NCBI GenBank assembly: GCA_019049505.1
Contig: CM032448.1
Location: 11,007,073-11,071,072 of the forward strand
From: Pachyrhynchus sulphureomaculatus
Lineage: Eukaryota > Arthropoda > Insecta > Coleoptera > Curculionidae
Length of the DNA stretch: 64,000 nt
Direction of reading: 5' to 3'
Shown here: one piece after another, positions 32,395 to 44,300 of the stretch
How the letters are laid out: every line of letters starts with the position of its first letter
Numbering within the stretch: position 1 is the first letter of the stretch
Notes under the pieces: model-generated
Told to the model about the DNA's origin: nothing
What the model saw: only the letters and a program-made list of their open reading frames with translations
Databases searched by the model: none
Translations under genes and position numbers: made by a program

Positions 32395-32969
32395 CTTTTG
32401 ATTTTTGAGCATTTTTATATGATGGAAATATGTCAAATCCAATTTTCTTAGTCGCACTTCTCATTGTTTCATACTGTCGTCTTGATAACTGAGCATCCAT
32501 TATTAACGCCAGAGCAGTGTCAGCAGTAAAACCATTTTTCTAATTCTGTGTTTTTCGCTGAAGCAGCATCGATCATTTGTTGTGGAAAAGCAGTGCGTAA
32601 TTCACTTACTTTCTGCCGTTTTGTACGGTTAGAGCATTCGTCGAAATTTTTTTTTCTTGGTCTGTCAATCGAACAATTTGATAATCCACTTCCAGTAGAG
32701 TTTACAGCTTCCAATTCCACCTCAAATATGCCTTGTAACCAAGTACTGTACTTTTGATAGAATCTGGACCTTGATCTTTGCACTATATTCCATCTTGAAT
32801 TTAACAGTGGCATAAATGGTTTTCCAATTTCCTGCAAAATCTTATCCACGTGATCTTCTGGAAGACTTTGGGAAAATGTACTAATGAATAGTTTTAAACA
32901 ATTAGGGTTTCGGTTACAACGGAATAATTCTGCGACTAACTTTTGATAGGCGATGGAAAAACGTTTCAT
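32395..32969 (-). pseudogene. N-terminal part of a repetitive uncharacterised gene family
   Basis: Minus-strand frame from 32969 (MKRFSIAYQKLVAELFRCNR) with KPFMPLLNSRWNIVQRSRSR, RPRKKNFDECSNRTKRQKV and a Ser/Ala-rich stretch. A one-base slip at about 32522 leads on to ADTALALIMDAQLSRRQYET, IGFDIFPSYKNAQKSKE and a stop near 32395. The RPxKxF...RTKRxK and LSxxQY...P-Y--AK blocks recur in uncharacterised multi-copy arthropod/cnidarian proteins (from memory). The C-terminal part, which would hold catalytic residues if it is a transposase, is missing. No function is assigned. Confidence 0.5.
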
Positions 32970-33358
32970 GTTTTGAGAGGTGGAAGGAACTTTTGAAGGG
33001 TATCCAATTGGGAAAATCTAGAAATTAACACATGAGCAGTTCCGATAAATTTGATCTTGATATAAGTATAAAGCCGAAGTCATAATATTGTGTGAGTAAT
33101 TTCTAAAGGTTTTAACTATTGCTTACTATTTATTAAAACGTAACCTATTCTACATTTGTCATTATCTTTTTAATAAATAATGAGTAATGGTTAAAACTAT
33201 TCGATTGTTATTCATGATCATATACATAACAATATATATAAGCGTTATAATAATATATTTTACTTACCTTATTATACAGAGTGATTTTTAATTGTTTAAT
33301 AATGCTGCAAAGTTGCAAATGTAAGAGGACTATCGACGTCAAATTGTTTTAACCCTAA
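32970..33358. other. Unassigned
   Basis: AT-rich; nothing recognised up to the TAA target site of Harbinger element 2. Confidence 0.45.
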
Positions 33359-33566
33359 AGCGGCCCGCACACTGTCAATAATATTGTCAATAATTCACAT
33401 GTCAGTACTATTGTCAATATGCAAGTCAAAAACGACAGATCGCACACTGATCAATATTATTTGTCAATAATTTCATTTTGCCTCTAGTCGTTGCATCAGG
33501 CGGATCACACTGATTTATTTTTTTTCTTTACAATGAAATAAAGAAAAAGCGTGTATTTCTCTTTTA

Positions 33567-35452
33567 GTGTTTTGTGCAAGCAAACGTACAATCATTCGTA
33601 AACGGTGGGTGAAAGACTGGATCAAAAGAAGGGAACATTATTCTCATGTAACATTACTAAGAGAAATTTCTCTTAGTGATTCCACAGACTATTGCAATTA
33701 TTTCGAATGGACATCCACACGTTCCATACTCTCAAAGATATGCTTGAACCTCTACTAAGACGCCAAGATACGAATATGAGAGCTGCTATTAGTGTAGAAG
33801 ATAAATTGGCAGTTACTCTAAGGTACTTAGCGATCGGTAGAAACTTTGAAGATCTAAAATTTTCTGCACTAATGGGACCAAGAACAATAAGTTACGCAGT
33901 GATGGAGACTTGTGAAGCATTAATTTACATTTTAAAGGATTACTTGAAAGTAAGTGTACCCATAATTTTTTACATTTTTTTATTTTTATACATAAGTAAA
34001 ATTAAAACGTAAGTTAAAGTATAATTAAATGTTGGTAAAGTTGGAAATGTACAAAGCTGCCGTATCTTCTAATTGTTGTGAACGAAACATATACGAGTTT
34101 TGTTCGGATGATATACTTCATGGATTGTTGCAGCCTGTGGCGGTGGTGGCGATGTTATCTGGGAGTTACTGCTTGACTCTGGCGAATAAATATTAGTATT
34201 TCTCGCAGAGTCTGAGGGCGATGTTATTTGGGAATGGATGCTTGACCCTGGTGAATATATATTATTTGGCATTTGCAATGTATTCATGTTTGCCTGAAAG
34301 AGTATGTCATTAATTTGCCTTTTCCGCAAGCAACATTTGTGTTTTCTCCAATTCCCTCAATTTATTCGCCCACACTTTAGCAAGGCAATCGAATTTGTCA
34401 TTACTTTCAGTAGGGTTTGGTTTTTCAAGATATTCACATGCAAGTGATAGTAGCTCGTTTTGCCTTGCCATGGGACCTTTCATTTTTTTTCTTGGTATAA
34501 ATGTTTGTGGTGTTATTGAGGAAACAGACGAATTTCCACTGGTCTGAATTGTACGGGGTGCTGGTTCTCCTGGCGAGTTCTGCGTTTCTTGAACATCCTG
34601 AAAAACAATTACCAATAAAATGTTGAATAACATTAAAATAAAATGAACTAAAAACATATTCCTATAGGGTTTACATTAATGTTCTTTTAAATGTATTTGT
34701 TTTAGTTGCCATCCTGCCCAGAGGAATGGTTAAGCATTGCTCACCAATTTGGAGAGAGGAATCAATTCTGGAACTGCCTGGGGTCAGTAGATGGGAAGCA
34801 TATAGCTGTTAAAAAACCAGCACAGTCTGGGTCTCAGTACTATAACTATAAAGGGTTTTATAGTATAGTTTTACTGGCACTTGTGGATGCAAATAGATAG
34901 TTTATAATGATTGACGTTGGAACTAACGGTAAAGTATCAGATGGCGGGGTATTTTTCTACTCAAAATTTGGGAATCTTCTACTTCATAACAAGCTCAACT
35001 TGCCAAAACCCACTATTCTGCCTAACAGATCACAAACTCATAATTTTGTATTTGTCGGTGACGAAGCTTTTGCACTGAGACCCGACCTAATGAAGCCCTA
35101 CTCTCAAACGAAAGTTGATTCAGCAAGTCAGGAATTTAATCTGAGGTTATCCTCTGCTAGAGTATCAGTAGAGAACTGTTTTGGAATACTTGCCGCTAGA
35201 TTTGGTGTATTCAATAAAGCCATCTACTTGGAACCTAAAAAAGCCAGGGTAATAACTATGGCATCCTGCTACTTACACAATTATTTAGCAGCAAGAGTTA
35301 CTGCTTACTTGCAACGTGGTACTGAAGATGATGTGGCTAATTCCCATATGACACCACTACAGTGTACCATGTCCAAAAACAGAAATAACTGTTCCAAGGT
35401 GGTCAGAGATAAACTTCGTGATTATTTTAATAATGAAGGTAAACGAATTTAA
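33567..35452 (+). pseudogene. Harbinger 2 transposase, two exons
   Basis: Exon 1 (from about 33567, no ATG seen; ends 33949 at AAA|GTAAGT) reads KRWVKDWIKRREHYSHV and LLREISLSDS. A one-base slip at about 33715 leads into TFHTLKDMLEPLLRRQDTNM and the HTH-like LMGPRTISYAVMETCEAL. The intron ends TTTGTTTTAG at 34705. Exon 2, 34706-35452, has GSVDGKHIAVKKP (D), an in-frame TAG at 34898 just before FIMIDVGTNGKVSDGGVF, then VFVGDEAFALRPDLMKPY (D) and RVSVENCFGILAARF (E). Ends DYFNNEGKRI. One stop, one frameshift and the missing start make it inactive; the catalytic triad itself is kept. Confidence 0.88.
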
Positions 35453-35964
35453 CCCAAACATTTTATAATAACGTTATTATGAAAAATATAATATATAATT
35501 AATGATATACCTATTTGTAAATTATGTAATACATTTTTTTGCTATCTTACCACTGATTCATTGAAATCCACCTCGAAATCCACAGGAACTTCAATGTCGC
35601 CCAGAAATTGAAGGGCATGGAAAACCCACGAAGTTGGTGTATATACTTCATCTTCGCCACAACCAGAACGCCTAGATGCTATTATCTTCTTTACTTCTTT
35701 TCGGTAGTTGGTTCTCAGAGCGTTAATTTTTTTTCGTATTTCCGCCTCATCTGCGTTGGGTTTAAGTTTTTGGTAGATTGGAATTAGTTTTTGTATTGCT
35801 TTTTTGCGACTGCTTCTGTTCTTGTAAGCTGGTAAGCGTGGATTCCATAATTCTGGGAGAGTCTCATAAACTTCAATAAAATGTTTTAAATATTCAGTAT
35901 CCATTTCACTTAAATTTTCACCAACTTCAGAATTATCACCAATTTCTTCTGTTCCATTACTCAT
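34069..35964 (-). pseudogene. Harbinger 2 MADF-domain protein, two exons
   Basis: Exon 1, 35964-35551 (138 codons, phase 0), has MSNGTEEIGDN and a full MADF domain: YLKHFIEVYETLPELWNPRL, then KINALRTNYRKEVKKI and YTPTSWVFHALQFLGD. It is uninterrupted and ends GTG|GTAAGA. The intron 35550-34598 ends CAG. Exon 2, 34597-34069, is Pro/Ser-rich (PGEPAPRTIQTSGNSSVSS) with a helical KLRELEKTQMLLAEK segment. One extra base near 34318 then shifts the frame into QINDILFQANMNTLQMPNN and the end. The domain exon is intact, so only one lesion separates this from a full gene. It lies antisense and interlocked with the transposase. Confidence 0.85.
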
Positions 35965-36415
35965 TTTTTAAAAAGATAAATAATAATTAATATAAAAACA
36001 CTAAAGTTACCACTGTTTATAAACATTGCACAAGGCACTCAAGAGACAGAGAACTCAGAGAAGGTTATTTAAAATCAGGTTCTACTTTGGCTTGTAAAAG
36101 AATCGACTTCTTTTTTAAAAAATAAGTTTATATAAAACAAATATAACGATTAAAACTAGTTCCTACCTCGACGAAATTTTTTTTTTTGAACTAAGTATTG
36201 AAGAAAGTATTGATAAGCCACCGCACATTATCAATAGTATTGTCAATATCCCTACCACTTTGCAGTGTTGATGTTTGAAATATCAAAAAATTTTAGATTT
36301 TCGTCAATACAAAATTATTTCATCAATACCAACTTCAATACCTACCGCACACGATCAATAGTATTGACAATACTTTTTCTATATTGACAATATTATTGAC
36401 CGTATGCGGGCCGCT

Positions 36416-37404
36416 TAAAGCTTTAACGCGCTTGAAATGATAACCGTTCGTTAAAACCAAACGCATAATATTTCTGAGTCGGTCACTGAAACGATTACCA
36501 TAGTAACAAAACAGATACGCAATTCCTTAGATGGAAAGAAACAATCGAAAGATTGCATAATAATCATTTGTTTCATGCTTAGAGACGACATATGTTCGTA
36601 AAGACATTATATAGTTCGGCGATAATTCAAATATGTTATGAGAGTAGTCTGAAAAGTTCTGAGTTTCAATATAAAGATGGTGTTATTCGTCAAAACCATT
36701 ATTTTCAGATAACTCTCGTATATTGATTGTGAATTAAGACATTTATATACACGCCTTCCGCATATGAATGACTCTTTCTCAGGGCTTAATATATACGCAA
36801 CATATCTAGAGTTCATAAAAAAACTAGTGCACTATATCTATCCTTATATAATTTAATTTCTCTATATTTCAAGTTATATTTAGCATTTAGAATATTTAAC
36901 TGTCTCTCCTAAAAGGAAAATTGTATAAAACAGGCAATTTTTTCGACCACTGACAGAACTTTAACCTTTCGCAGTGTGGCGAAAATGAGGTTATATATCC
37001 CTTTTTTTCACCTAGTCAAATTGTACGTTCGTGGATATATGATTTAATTGTACTCGTAATCGCACTTGATCGCACTTAAAACCATTTGGATATGATAAAT
37101 AACAATGTAGTCTTCTAAAAAAAAATTAATTTTAGATTGTAGGAAAGTGGAGATAAATAGTTGCGCCTAAATAAAGATCCAATTTTATGAAGATTCTTGG
37201 TTCTGTGGCATTATTTAATTTGGCACGTAAATATTCGCATCAGAAACGAAACCAATACGTGCTAATGCAGCTATTATATCAAACTTTGAATTAAAAAATG
37301 TATATAGCATAGTGTTCTCTTAAAAAATTGTGGGCAGCATATGAAATAAAAACGTAAGAATGTAATGTGTTATCAGAGGTAATTTATTTGAGTGATCTGT
37401 ATAA
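36416..37404. other. Unassigned spacer between Harbinger elements 2 and 3
   Basis: About 990 bp. No recognisable gene or terminal repeat. Short chance frames only. Confidence 0.45.
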
Positions 37405-37626
37405 AGCTAAGTGTCCACTTGAGACAAAGTCTCGAGAGAAAGTCTCGAGATTAGTTCCGAAGTGTTGTCCATTTGAGATCACTTGCGCTCTCGAGACAGC
37501 AGTTGGAGACTCGACAGTCACTGCAGTCTCGAGATCAGGAAATTTTTGTGTACACTTGAGAGCTTACTCTCAAGTCTCAGTCGATTCTGTGACTTGGTTG
37601 CTAGTTTGAGATTTATTTTTTTCAAA

Positions 37627-39552
37627 ATGGATTCACGCCAAATCCTAGCCTTTCTAATTGTGCATAAAATTATGAAAAAACGGGAAGTGAAAAAAAAGGC
37701 GTGTTGGGTAAGAAAATGGGTGGATCGACGAAATGCATTGGGAGCTTCTTCAACACTTGTGAACGAGTTGCGGTTGGAAGATGCACAACAGTTTTAAAAA
37801 TTTCATTAGGATGTCTGCAGTTCAATTTGAATTGGTTTTAAATTTGGTAAAACACGATATTGTAAAGCAAGATACAAAGTTACGTGATGCCATTCCAGTC
37901 CATGATAGATTAATGGTCACACTTCGTTTTTCTGGCTTCAGGTAAGCCTTTCAAGCGAATGTACAAATATTTTTCTCTAGAACATTACATTTTTATATTG
38001 AAATGAACTTTTAGGAGATGCTTATTGTAGTTTGCAATACCTTTTTCGCATTCCACCTTGTACAATAAGAAGAATAGTTCCCGAAGTGTGTAAAGCCATC
38101 TATCATCATTTAAAGGAAGAATATTTAAGGGTATGTATAAATTAAAAAACAACTTTAATTATAGAAGTATAATAACAGAAACTTTACAAATTAAGGCATG
38201 TTAATAAGTGAATATGAACTATTGTAAAAATCTTGGGTTGTTTGAGTCTCAATATTTTGTTGAGAAAAGTTGTCAACAACAATGGGTGGTGATGCAATTG
38301 GCGTACTGCATGAAGTACTTGCACTTGAAGAGGATGCAGTGGACCAGTAGCATTTTTCATCCATATCAGAAATATTTAATATCGCTTTACGAATCTCACT
38401 TCTTAATACTCCTCTGTAATAATCCGATTTTAGGCTTTTTAGCTCCAACGCTACGTATTCTCCAAAGCGATCGAAATCGTCTTTTGGCTTCTTCATAATT
38501 TCTATTGCATCCTTCAGAATGTTATCATCTTCTTCAGTTCTTGATGTTGCTTTGCTAATACGTTTTCTTTTTTTTGATCTTGTGTGGGCTCATTTTGTAT
38601 GGACTCATCCTGTGAGATGTTCATGTTTTCGGAATATTATTCTGAAAAGTTAAAAGCGCAATTAATATACTATGTTGTATCAACTTTTATGCATAGAAAA
38701 ATACAAGTAAAATTTTTTTATTTCAGTATCCTTCAAGTGCTGAAGAGTTGAAGAAATATGCAGATCAATTTGAATTAAAATGGCAATTTTCTACATTGTT
38801 TCGGAGCTATTGACGGAAAGCATATTACAATGGTGGCACCTGAGAACTGTGGAAGCCTTTACTATAACTATAAGGGTACACACAGCATAGTTTTGATGAG
38901 AGCCGCAGATGCCAATTATAAATTAATTTACGTTTGATGTTGGTTGCAATGGTAGAATTTCTGATGGAGGTGTCTTTACAAACTGCTCCCTGCACGATGC
39001 TTTGGAAAGCAAGCAATTTTCACTTCCCGAAACAGAAGCATTGCCCCAAAGTTGTTTGCCAGTGCCATACATAATGGTAGCTGACGATGCTTTTGCTATG
39101 ACATCGTATATATTAAAGCCCTACGGGTACCGAAATTAACCTGCACCAAACAGAATTTTCAACTACAGATTAAGCAGAGCTCGTCGTATAATAGAAAATG
39201 CATTTGGCATTAATGTCAAGTAAATTCAGAGTTATCCGAAAACCAATAAATTTAGCACCTAATAAAGTAATAGATGTTACTCTGGCAATATGTGCATTGC
39301 ATAACTTTTTAATATGTACTTAAAAAAATTATTTGAACCCTTGTTCAGTTGATTTTGAAGATCCTAATACACATGAAATTGTAAATGGCGAATGACGGAA
39401 TGAACCCCCACCACAAGGATCGGTTTTTTCCACTAGAGAGAGGCCAGCAGCGAAATTATGCAATCTCTCAAAAAGATGTGAGAGATGAATTTAAAGAATA
39501 CTTCATGACAACTGCAGGTGAAGTTCAGTGGCAATATCGTTTAACTGCTTAA
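37627..39552 (+). pseudogene. Harbinger 3 transposase, three exons, broken
   Basis: Exon 1, 37627-37941, starts MDSRQILAFLIVHKIMKK and goes on with ACWVRKWVDRRNALGASS. An extra T at about 37792 shifts the frame into KNFIRMSAVQFELVLNL. Donor CAG|GTAAGC. A short intron (72 bp) ends TTTTAG at 38014. Exon 2, 38015-38130, covers the HTH region (PCTIRRIVPEVCKAIYHHL) with donor AGG|GTATGT. The intron to 38726 ends ATTTCAG. Exon 3, 38727-39552, has a frame slip before FGAIDGKHI (D), a further change near 38930, VADDAFAMTSYILKPYG (D) and RIIENAFGI (E). At least five small lesions. The extra intron is the only structural difference from elements 1 and 2. Confidence 0.83.
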
Positions 39553-40089
39553 ATTTAGTACCTAATCACTTTGTTTAATTTGAATTTTTTTATTTGTAAT
39601 TTTATGATAAATAAAATTTCATTATGAAACATAGCAATAATTATATTAACTTACCATGTTTGAAGTCGATGTTGTGGGTGTGAAGTTGGGTAAAATGAAC
39701 TGTAATGCAGTGAAAAACTTCCCATTTACTGTCATACCTGTCATCTGCACCATCACCACTCTTCATCCTTTTTTTTTATCTTTTGCAGTTCATGAGAAAC
39801 CTGAAAATAATATATTTGACTATTGACTAAAAAGTCAATTTAAATAGTAATGTTAATAATAATTTTAGAGGATTATACATACCTGATTGCGTAAGTTATG
39901 GATCTTCCGCTGAATTTCATTTCCACTGCAATTTTCAAATCTCGAAGCAAATTCTTCGTACATTGCCATTTTTTTTTTTCGCGATTTCTATAAAGTTTAT
40001 GTTTCACGTTCCATAAAAAACTCTTTCTCCTCATAAAGTTTAATTAATTTGAACACTTCCTCGTCAGTCTACTCGCGATTATCCTTCAT
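38191..40089 (-). pseudogene. Harbinger 3 MADF/BESS-type protein, three exons
   Basis: Exon 1, 40089-39893: MKDNRE, a TAG, then TDEEVFKLIKLYEEKE (MADF start), donor CAG|GTATGT. Exon 2, 39800-39655, donor ATG|GTAAGT. Exon 3, 38641-38191: after a broken start it reads RTEEDDNILKDAIEIMKK, then FDRFGEYVALELKSLKSDYY and IRKAILNISDMDE, a BESS-like motif, then a Ser/Thr-rich tail to the stop at 38191. BESS motifs usually accompany MADF domains and mediate protein contacts. Exon 3 lies inside the transposase intron; transposase exon 3 lies inside the 38642-39654 intron of this gene. Confidence 0.78.
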
Positions 40090-40354
40090 TTTTAAAAAAT
40101 TAATTGGTTATTTAAATTAAACAAATATTTTTAAATAAAAAGTCTCCAGTCGGGGTCTCAGCTCTTCAAACAATAACGGAAGACTTTGACTAAGTCTTCA
40201 TGAGCAAGAATGAACATGTCCACTTGTGACACGTGCAGTGTCTGATACTCGCATCGGTTTTGTCTCTGAGAGTGCTCTCAGGTACATATACATTTGTGAG
40301 TCTGGTCTCGAAGACTGCTCTCGAGACCATTTTGTCTCAAGTGGACACTTTGCT

Positions 40355-40689
40355 TAAGGAATATACTCTATTCAGGTAGGTAAACATAATAAATTACACT
40401 TGATTCTTTGAATTTAGACATTTCTCTTCAAATTTTTGTGTTTATTATCCTTCTGCACATACTTTTATAAAATCGACTTTTCGTCGCCTCGGTTCCACTG
40501 TGCGGCGGTCTAACTAAATATTAGTTTAAGCGAAGTTGTTATTTTCCGTTAAACTCCATTGTAAATTTGCAATATATCACAAACCTTGTCATACAGATAC
40601 CACAATTCACAAAAGTTCTCACCACCCTAACCATCATAAACTCGCGGCTTATCATAGCTTTATACATAGACTAACTAATATCCCCTTAT
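40355..40689. other. Unassigned
   Basis: No gene recognised. May include the upstream part of the Penelope-like element that follows. Confidence 0.4.
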
Positions 40690-41389
40690 TAGAAGCCAGT
40701 TTTTACTAAAGAATTAAACTACATAAAACAAGTAGCCGTTAACAACGGTTTATTCAGTTACTTTAATCGATAACATCGTTAGGAAAAAACTTAGAAACAA
40801 GGCTATCTCAGAAATATACCCATGTTTTAAGGACAGAAAAACCACATTTAAATGCTTAACCTATTTTGGCAAACCGACAGAAAAACTGGGAAAATTTTTA
40901 AATTAAAAAATATCAACATAGCTTACAAGGCTAACAATCCTATAGGGAAATATCTCAAAAACTACAAACCACAAATTAGTAAAGACAATAAATCGGGGGT
41001 TTATCAATTAACATGTGGGTCATGTCCTAAAACATACATAGGACAAACTGGACGTACATTTATACAAAGAATTACAGAACACGAAAAAAGTTTCATCCAG
41101 AGAAAGTCTAATTCAACATATGCTAATCATCTTTTAACAGAGAATTACACATTTAATAAGAATTTCAAAATTTTATATACCCAACAAGAGGGTTTAAAGC
41201 TAAACCTTTTAGAGACAATGCAAATAAATCCATTAAGGACTACAGGTACTTTACTCAACGACCAGGTAGATTTAAACAATTCACCATTATTAAATTTATT
41301 CTCCTAATTTCATGTCTGTGTTGGTTTTCCAATACTATCAATATAATTTCATTACGTGTCATGTTTATAATTAAGAAATTATATAAAAA
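40690..41389 (+). mobile_element. Penelope-like element, piece 2 (RT end and GIY-YIG), left of the array
   Basis: Coding end of a Penelope-like element followed by 80 bp of 3' UTR. The UTR is cut at 41389/41390 by a Helitron-like array and an RTE and goes on at 44501-44635, where the CGAAAAACGCGTCATCGG tail motif is seen. Confidence 0.75.
40700..41307 (+). pseudogene. Penelope-like protein, C-terminus with GIY-YIG endonuclease
   Basis: Starts inside the RT thumb or linker (ELNYIKQVAVNNGYS, a frame slip, LIDNIVRKKLRNKAI), then another slip near 40870 into the open frame 40852-41307. There NKSGVYQLTCGSCPKTYIGQ (GVY and YIG strands), TGRTFIQRITEHEK (catalytic Arg) and the Asn/Glu-bearing helices (YANHLLTEN; LLETMQ) form a full GIY-YIG domain. 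Such domains nick target DNA for reverse transcription. The RT palm is missing upstream. Confidence 0.8.
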
Positions 41390-44300
41390 CTAGCTGTGCC
41401 CGCGGCTCCGCTCGCGTGACTTGATTCGCCTTTATCGTCACTGCTTATTCGTTATGTTTATATTATTATATAGTTCATGGGGCCTTAGAGGCCCATGGCT
41501 TGATTGCATACTTGTCTCCACTTCTTTTTATCTCCTTTTAACTTTTCCCAATGCGGGATTCCCATCAACTCCTGATCTTGCTTTACTGCCTAAATCCATG
41601 TACATCGAGGTCTACCCTTGCCTCTTCTTCCAACCACTACTCTTATTACGGCTTGCATTACCTGTCTTTCTTTCCTTCATCCTTGCTAGGTGTCCCAACT
41701 ATCTTAATCGGCTGGCTTCTTATGGATTTGGCTTATAAGGGGTTTCGTATATAGGCATTTTAATTCGTAATTTGTTCTTCTTCTCCACAGTCCCCTCTTC
41801 TTTCCTTCCTCCGTAGATTCTTCTCAAAGCTTTCCTTTCCAACACCTCCAACGTCTCCTTTTCTCTTGCATTCAGTTTCCACGTTCCCACTTTCGCATCC
41901 ATATGTCACCGTGGGTCTGTCAACTGTCGTATTTATTCGTTCTTTTGCTTTTCTTGATGCATTCTTTGATTTCAATATTGAATTCATTGCCCCCAAAGAT
42001 CTTTGTCCTTTCGCTATTCTTTCTTGTATCTCTGCCCTTTCTTGTCCACTCTCTGTTATTGTTACTCCCAGATAATTAAATTTTTGTCTACTTTTTGCAA
42101 ACTTATATCTTTCCCTAAGTTGTTTATTATATCTAAATTTTTGTTGTTTTTTATTATCCTTCTTCTTTGTAATTTCCATGTATTTTGTTTTTTCCTCATT
42201 TATCTTTAGTCCTCTCATCCTTCCCCTTTCTTCTGTCCTACTGATGGCTTTTTTGAGGTTCTTTTTGCTCTTGCAATTACTGCTACATCATCCGCATAGA
42301 CCAAGCATTGGCAGGTTTGTTGGTATGTCGTTCAATTTGTTTTTATTTCTGACTCCCGGATTATCTTCTCTATTACCAAATTAAATAGACATGTCGACAT
42401 TGGATCCCCTGTCTTAATCCTCTCTTCACCTTAAACTTGTCTGATACTTTGCCCTCAACCAACACTCTATTTTCTGTGTCATTCAGGGTCATTCTCACCA
42501 TGCGAATTAATTTACTTGGAATTTTTAGTTCTTCCATTATCTTGTAGAGTCCTTCTCTATTTATAGAGTCATATGCTTCTCTGAAATCCACAAAGACCAA
42601 GTGTAGTGCCAAATTTTGTTTTAAGCTATTATCTTGGATTTGCTTAATCGAAAATATCTGGTCTGTAACCGATCTATTTTTCCTGAATCCACACTGGTAC
42701 TCTCCCAGAATAGACTCGGCTTTCTCTGCTAGTCTGTTTTGATAGTCAACACTACTATCTTGTACACGACATCCAGTAAGGCTATTGGTCTATAATTAGC
42801 ACATATAGTTTTTTTTTCTCCTTTTTTTGTATATTGGACAAATGAGCGACTCTCTCCAGCTCACTGGCGTCTTTTCTGTTTCCCATATTTCTTGCACCAA
42901 CCGGCATATTTCATTTTCCAGATACTACTCCTCCTGCTTTGATCAGTTCTGCTGTTATACAATTTCCACCCGGGCCTTATTTTTTTTGGGTTCTGAGTAT
43001 TTTTCTTATTTCTTCTTTGCAGGGTTTGTTTTGTCCCCTCCTGCCCTTCAGTTAATTTTGCTTCCTGTTTCTCATTCAACTCATTTTCATCTCCATTTAG
43101 TGTTTCTTAAAGTATTCCACCACCCCCCATCTATTCAGTTTTTCTACTAAGCTTACTGCTAAACTTCCATCTTTTTTCCTACATATTAGAATTTTGTCTC
43201 TGTTTATTTCCTTTGTATTTTATAAAAAAAAAACACGTAAATCGGATAAGTGGTTCTTGAGTGCTAAGCACAGTAATAGATAGACAGACAGACAGAGAGA
43301 CTTTACTTTTTATATATATTTATTGATTTTTTGACATATATTAAATTTTAAGAATTAAAAAAAAAAATCACGTAAATCAGAGGAGTGGTTCTCGAATGAT
43401 AAGCACTCTAACGGACAGACAGAGAGACGTTTGCGTTTTATATATGGTATATTATATAGATTATTATTATTATTATATTAACCTGGCCAAAGAAACATAT
43501 GTATGAATTAAAAAAAAAACACGTAAATCGATAAGTGGTTCTCGAGTGATAAGCGCATTAACGGAACAGACAGACAGACAGAGAGACGTTGCATTTTATA
43601 TATATTACTAGATAATTCTTTGCTACGTGATATTGTTCCATATTTAATGGTTTAGGCAGTGTATTGCAAGAGAACGCTCTAGCGGCAAACTTTTTTCCGG
43701 GGACTTGATTCACTATTTATCGTCACTGCTTATTCCCTTATGTTAACTAACGTAATAAAATATAGCCTATAACCTGGCCAGAGACACATATTATGTTTTA
43801 AAAAAAAAGCACGTAAATCGGATAAGTGGTTCTCCCCGTGATAAGCGCGCTAACGACGGATAGACAGACAGAGAGAAACTTTGCATTTTTATATATATTA
43901 TAGATGTAATAAAAATTATAATCTATAACCTGGTCAGGAGAACACATGTATGAATTCTTAAAAAATCCACGTAAATCGAATAAGAGGTTCTCGAGGGATA
44001 AGCGCCCTCAACGGACAGACAAACAGGACAGAGAAACGTTTCATTTTACATAAATTATAGATATAAAATTATTATTATTTTGTATAACCTGCCAAATATA
44101 TATGAATGAAAAGTGGGTTCTCGCGTGATAAACGCACTAATGGACAGACCAGACAGAAGAGACATTTGCATTTTATATATATTATAGATTATAGATTATA
44201 GATATTCTCTGCTACTTACGATTGTTCCAAATTTTAATGGGTTTAGGCTGTGAATGGCAAGGGAACGCGCGGGCCAAACTTTTTTTGCGACTCTTTCACA

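Larger units (their letters stand above)
33359..36415. mobile_element. PIF/Harbinger element 2 (3057 bp)
   Basis: AGCGGCCCGCACACTGTCAA (33359) against TTGACCGTATGCGGGCCGCT (to 36415), target TAA on both sides (33356-33358, 36416-36418). Subterminal repeats of ATTGTCAATA type occur at least five times on the left (33376-33480) and at least six times on the right (36210-36400). Same two-gene, interlocked layout as element 1, but the sequence is clearly different, so it is another family. Confidence 0.95.
37405..40354. mobile_element. PIF/Harbinger element 3 (2950 bp)
   Basis: AGCTAAGTGTCCACTTGAGA (37405) against TCTCAAGTGGACACTTTGCT (to 40354), target TAA at 37402-37404 and 40355-40357. Subterminal GTCTCGAGAG/CTCTCGAGAC words recur at least six times on the left (37428-37580) and again on the right (40270-40335). 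Interlocked two-gene layout as in elements 1 and 2. Confidence 0.93.

Noticed and set aside
40850..41310. Stand-alone GIY-YIG homing endonuclease
   Set aside because: The upstream residues match a Penelope-like RT C-terminus and the downstream UTR carries the Penelope tail motif.
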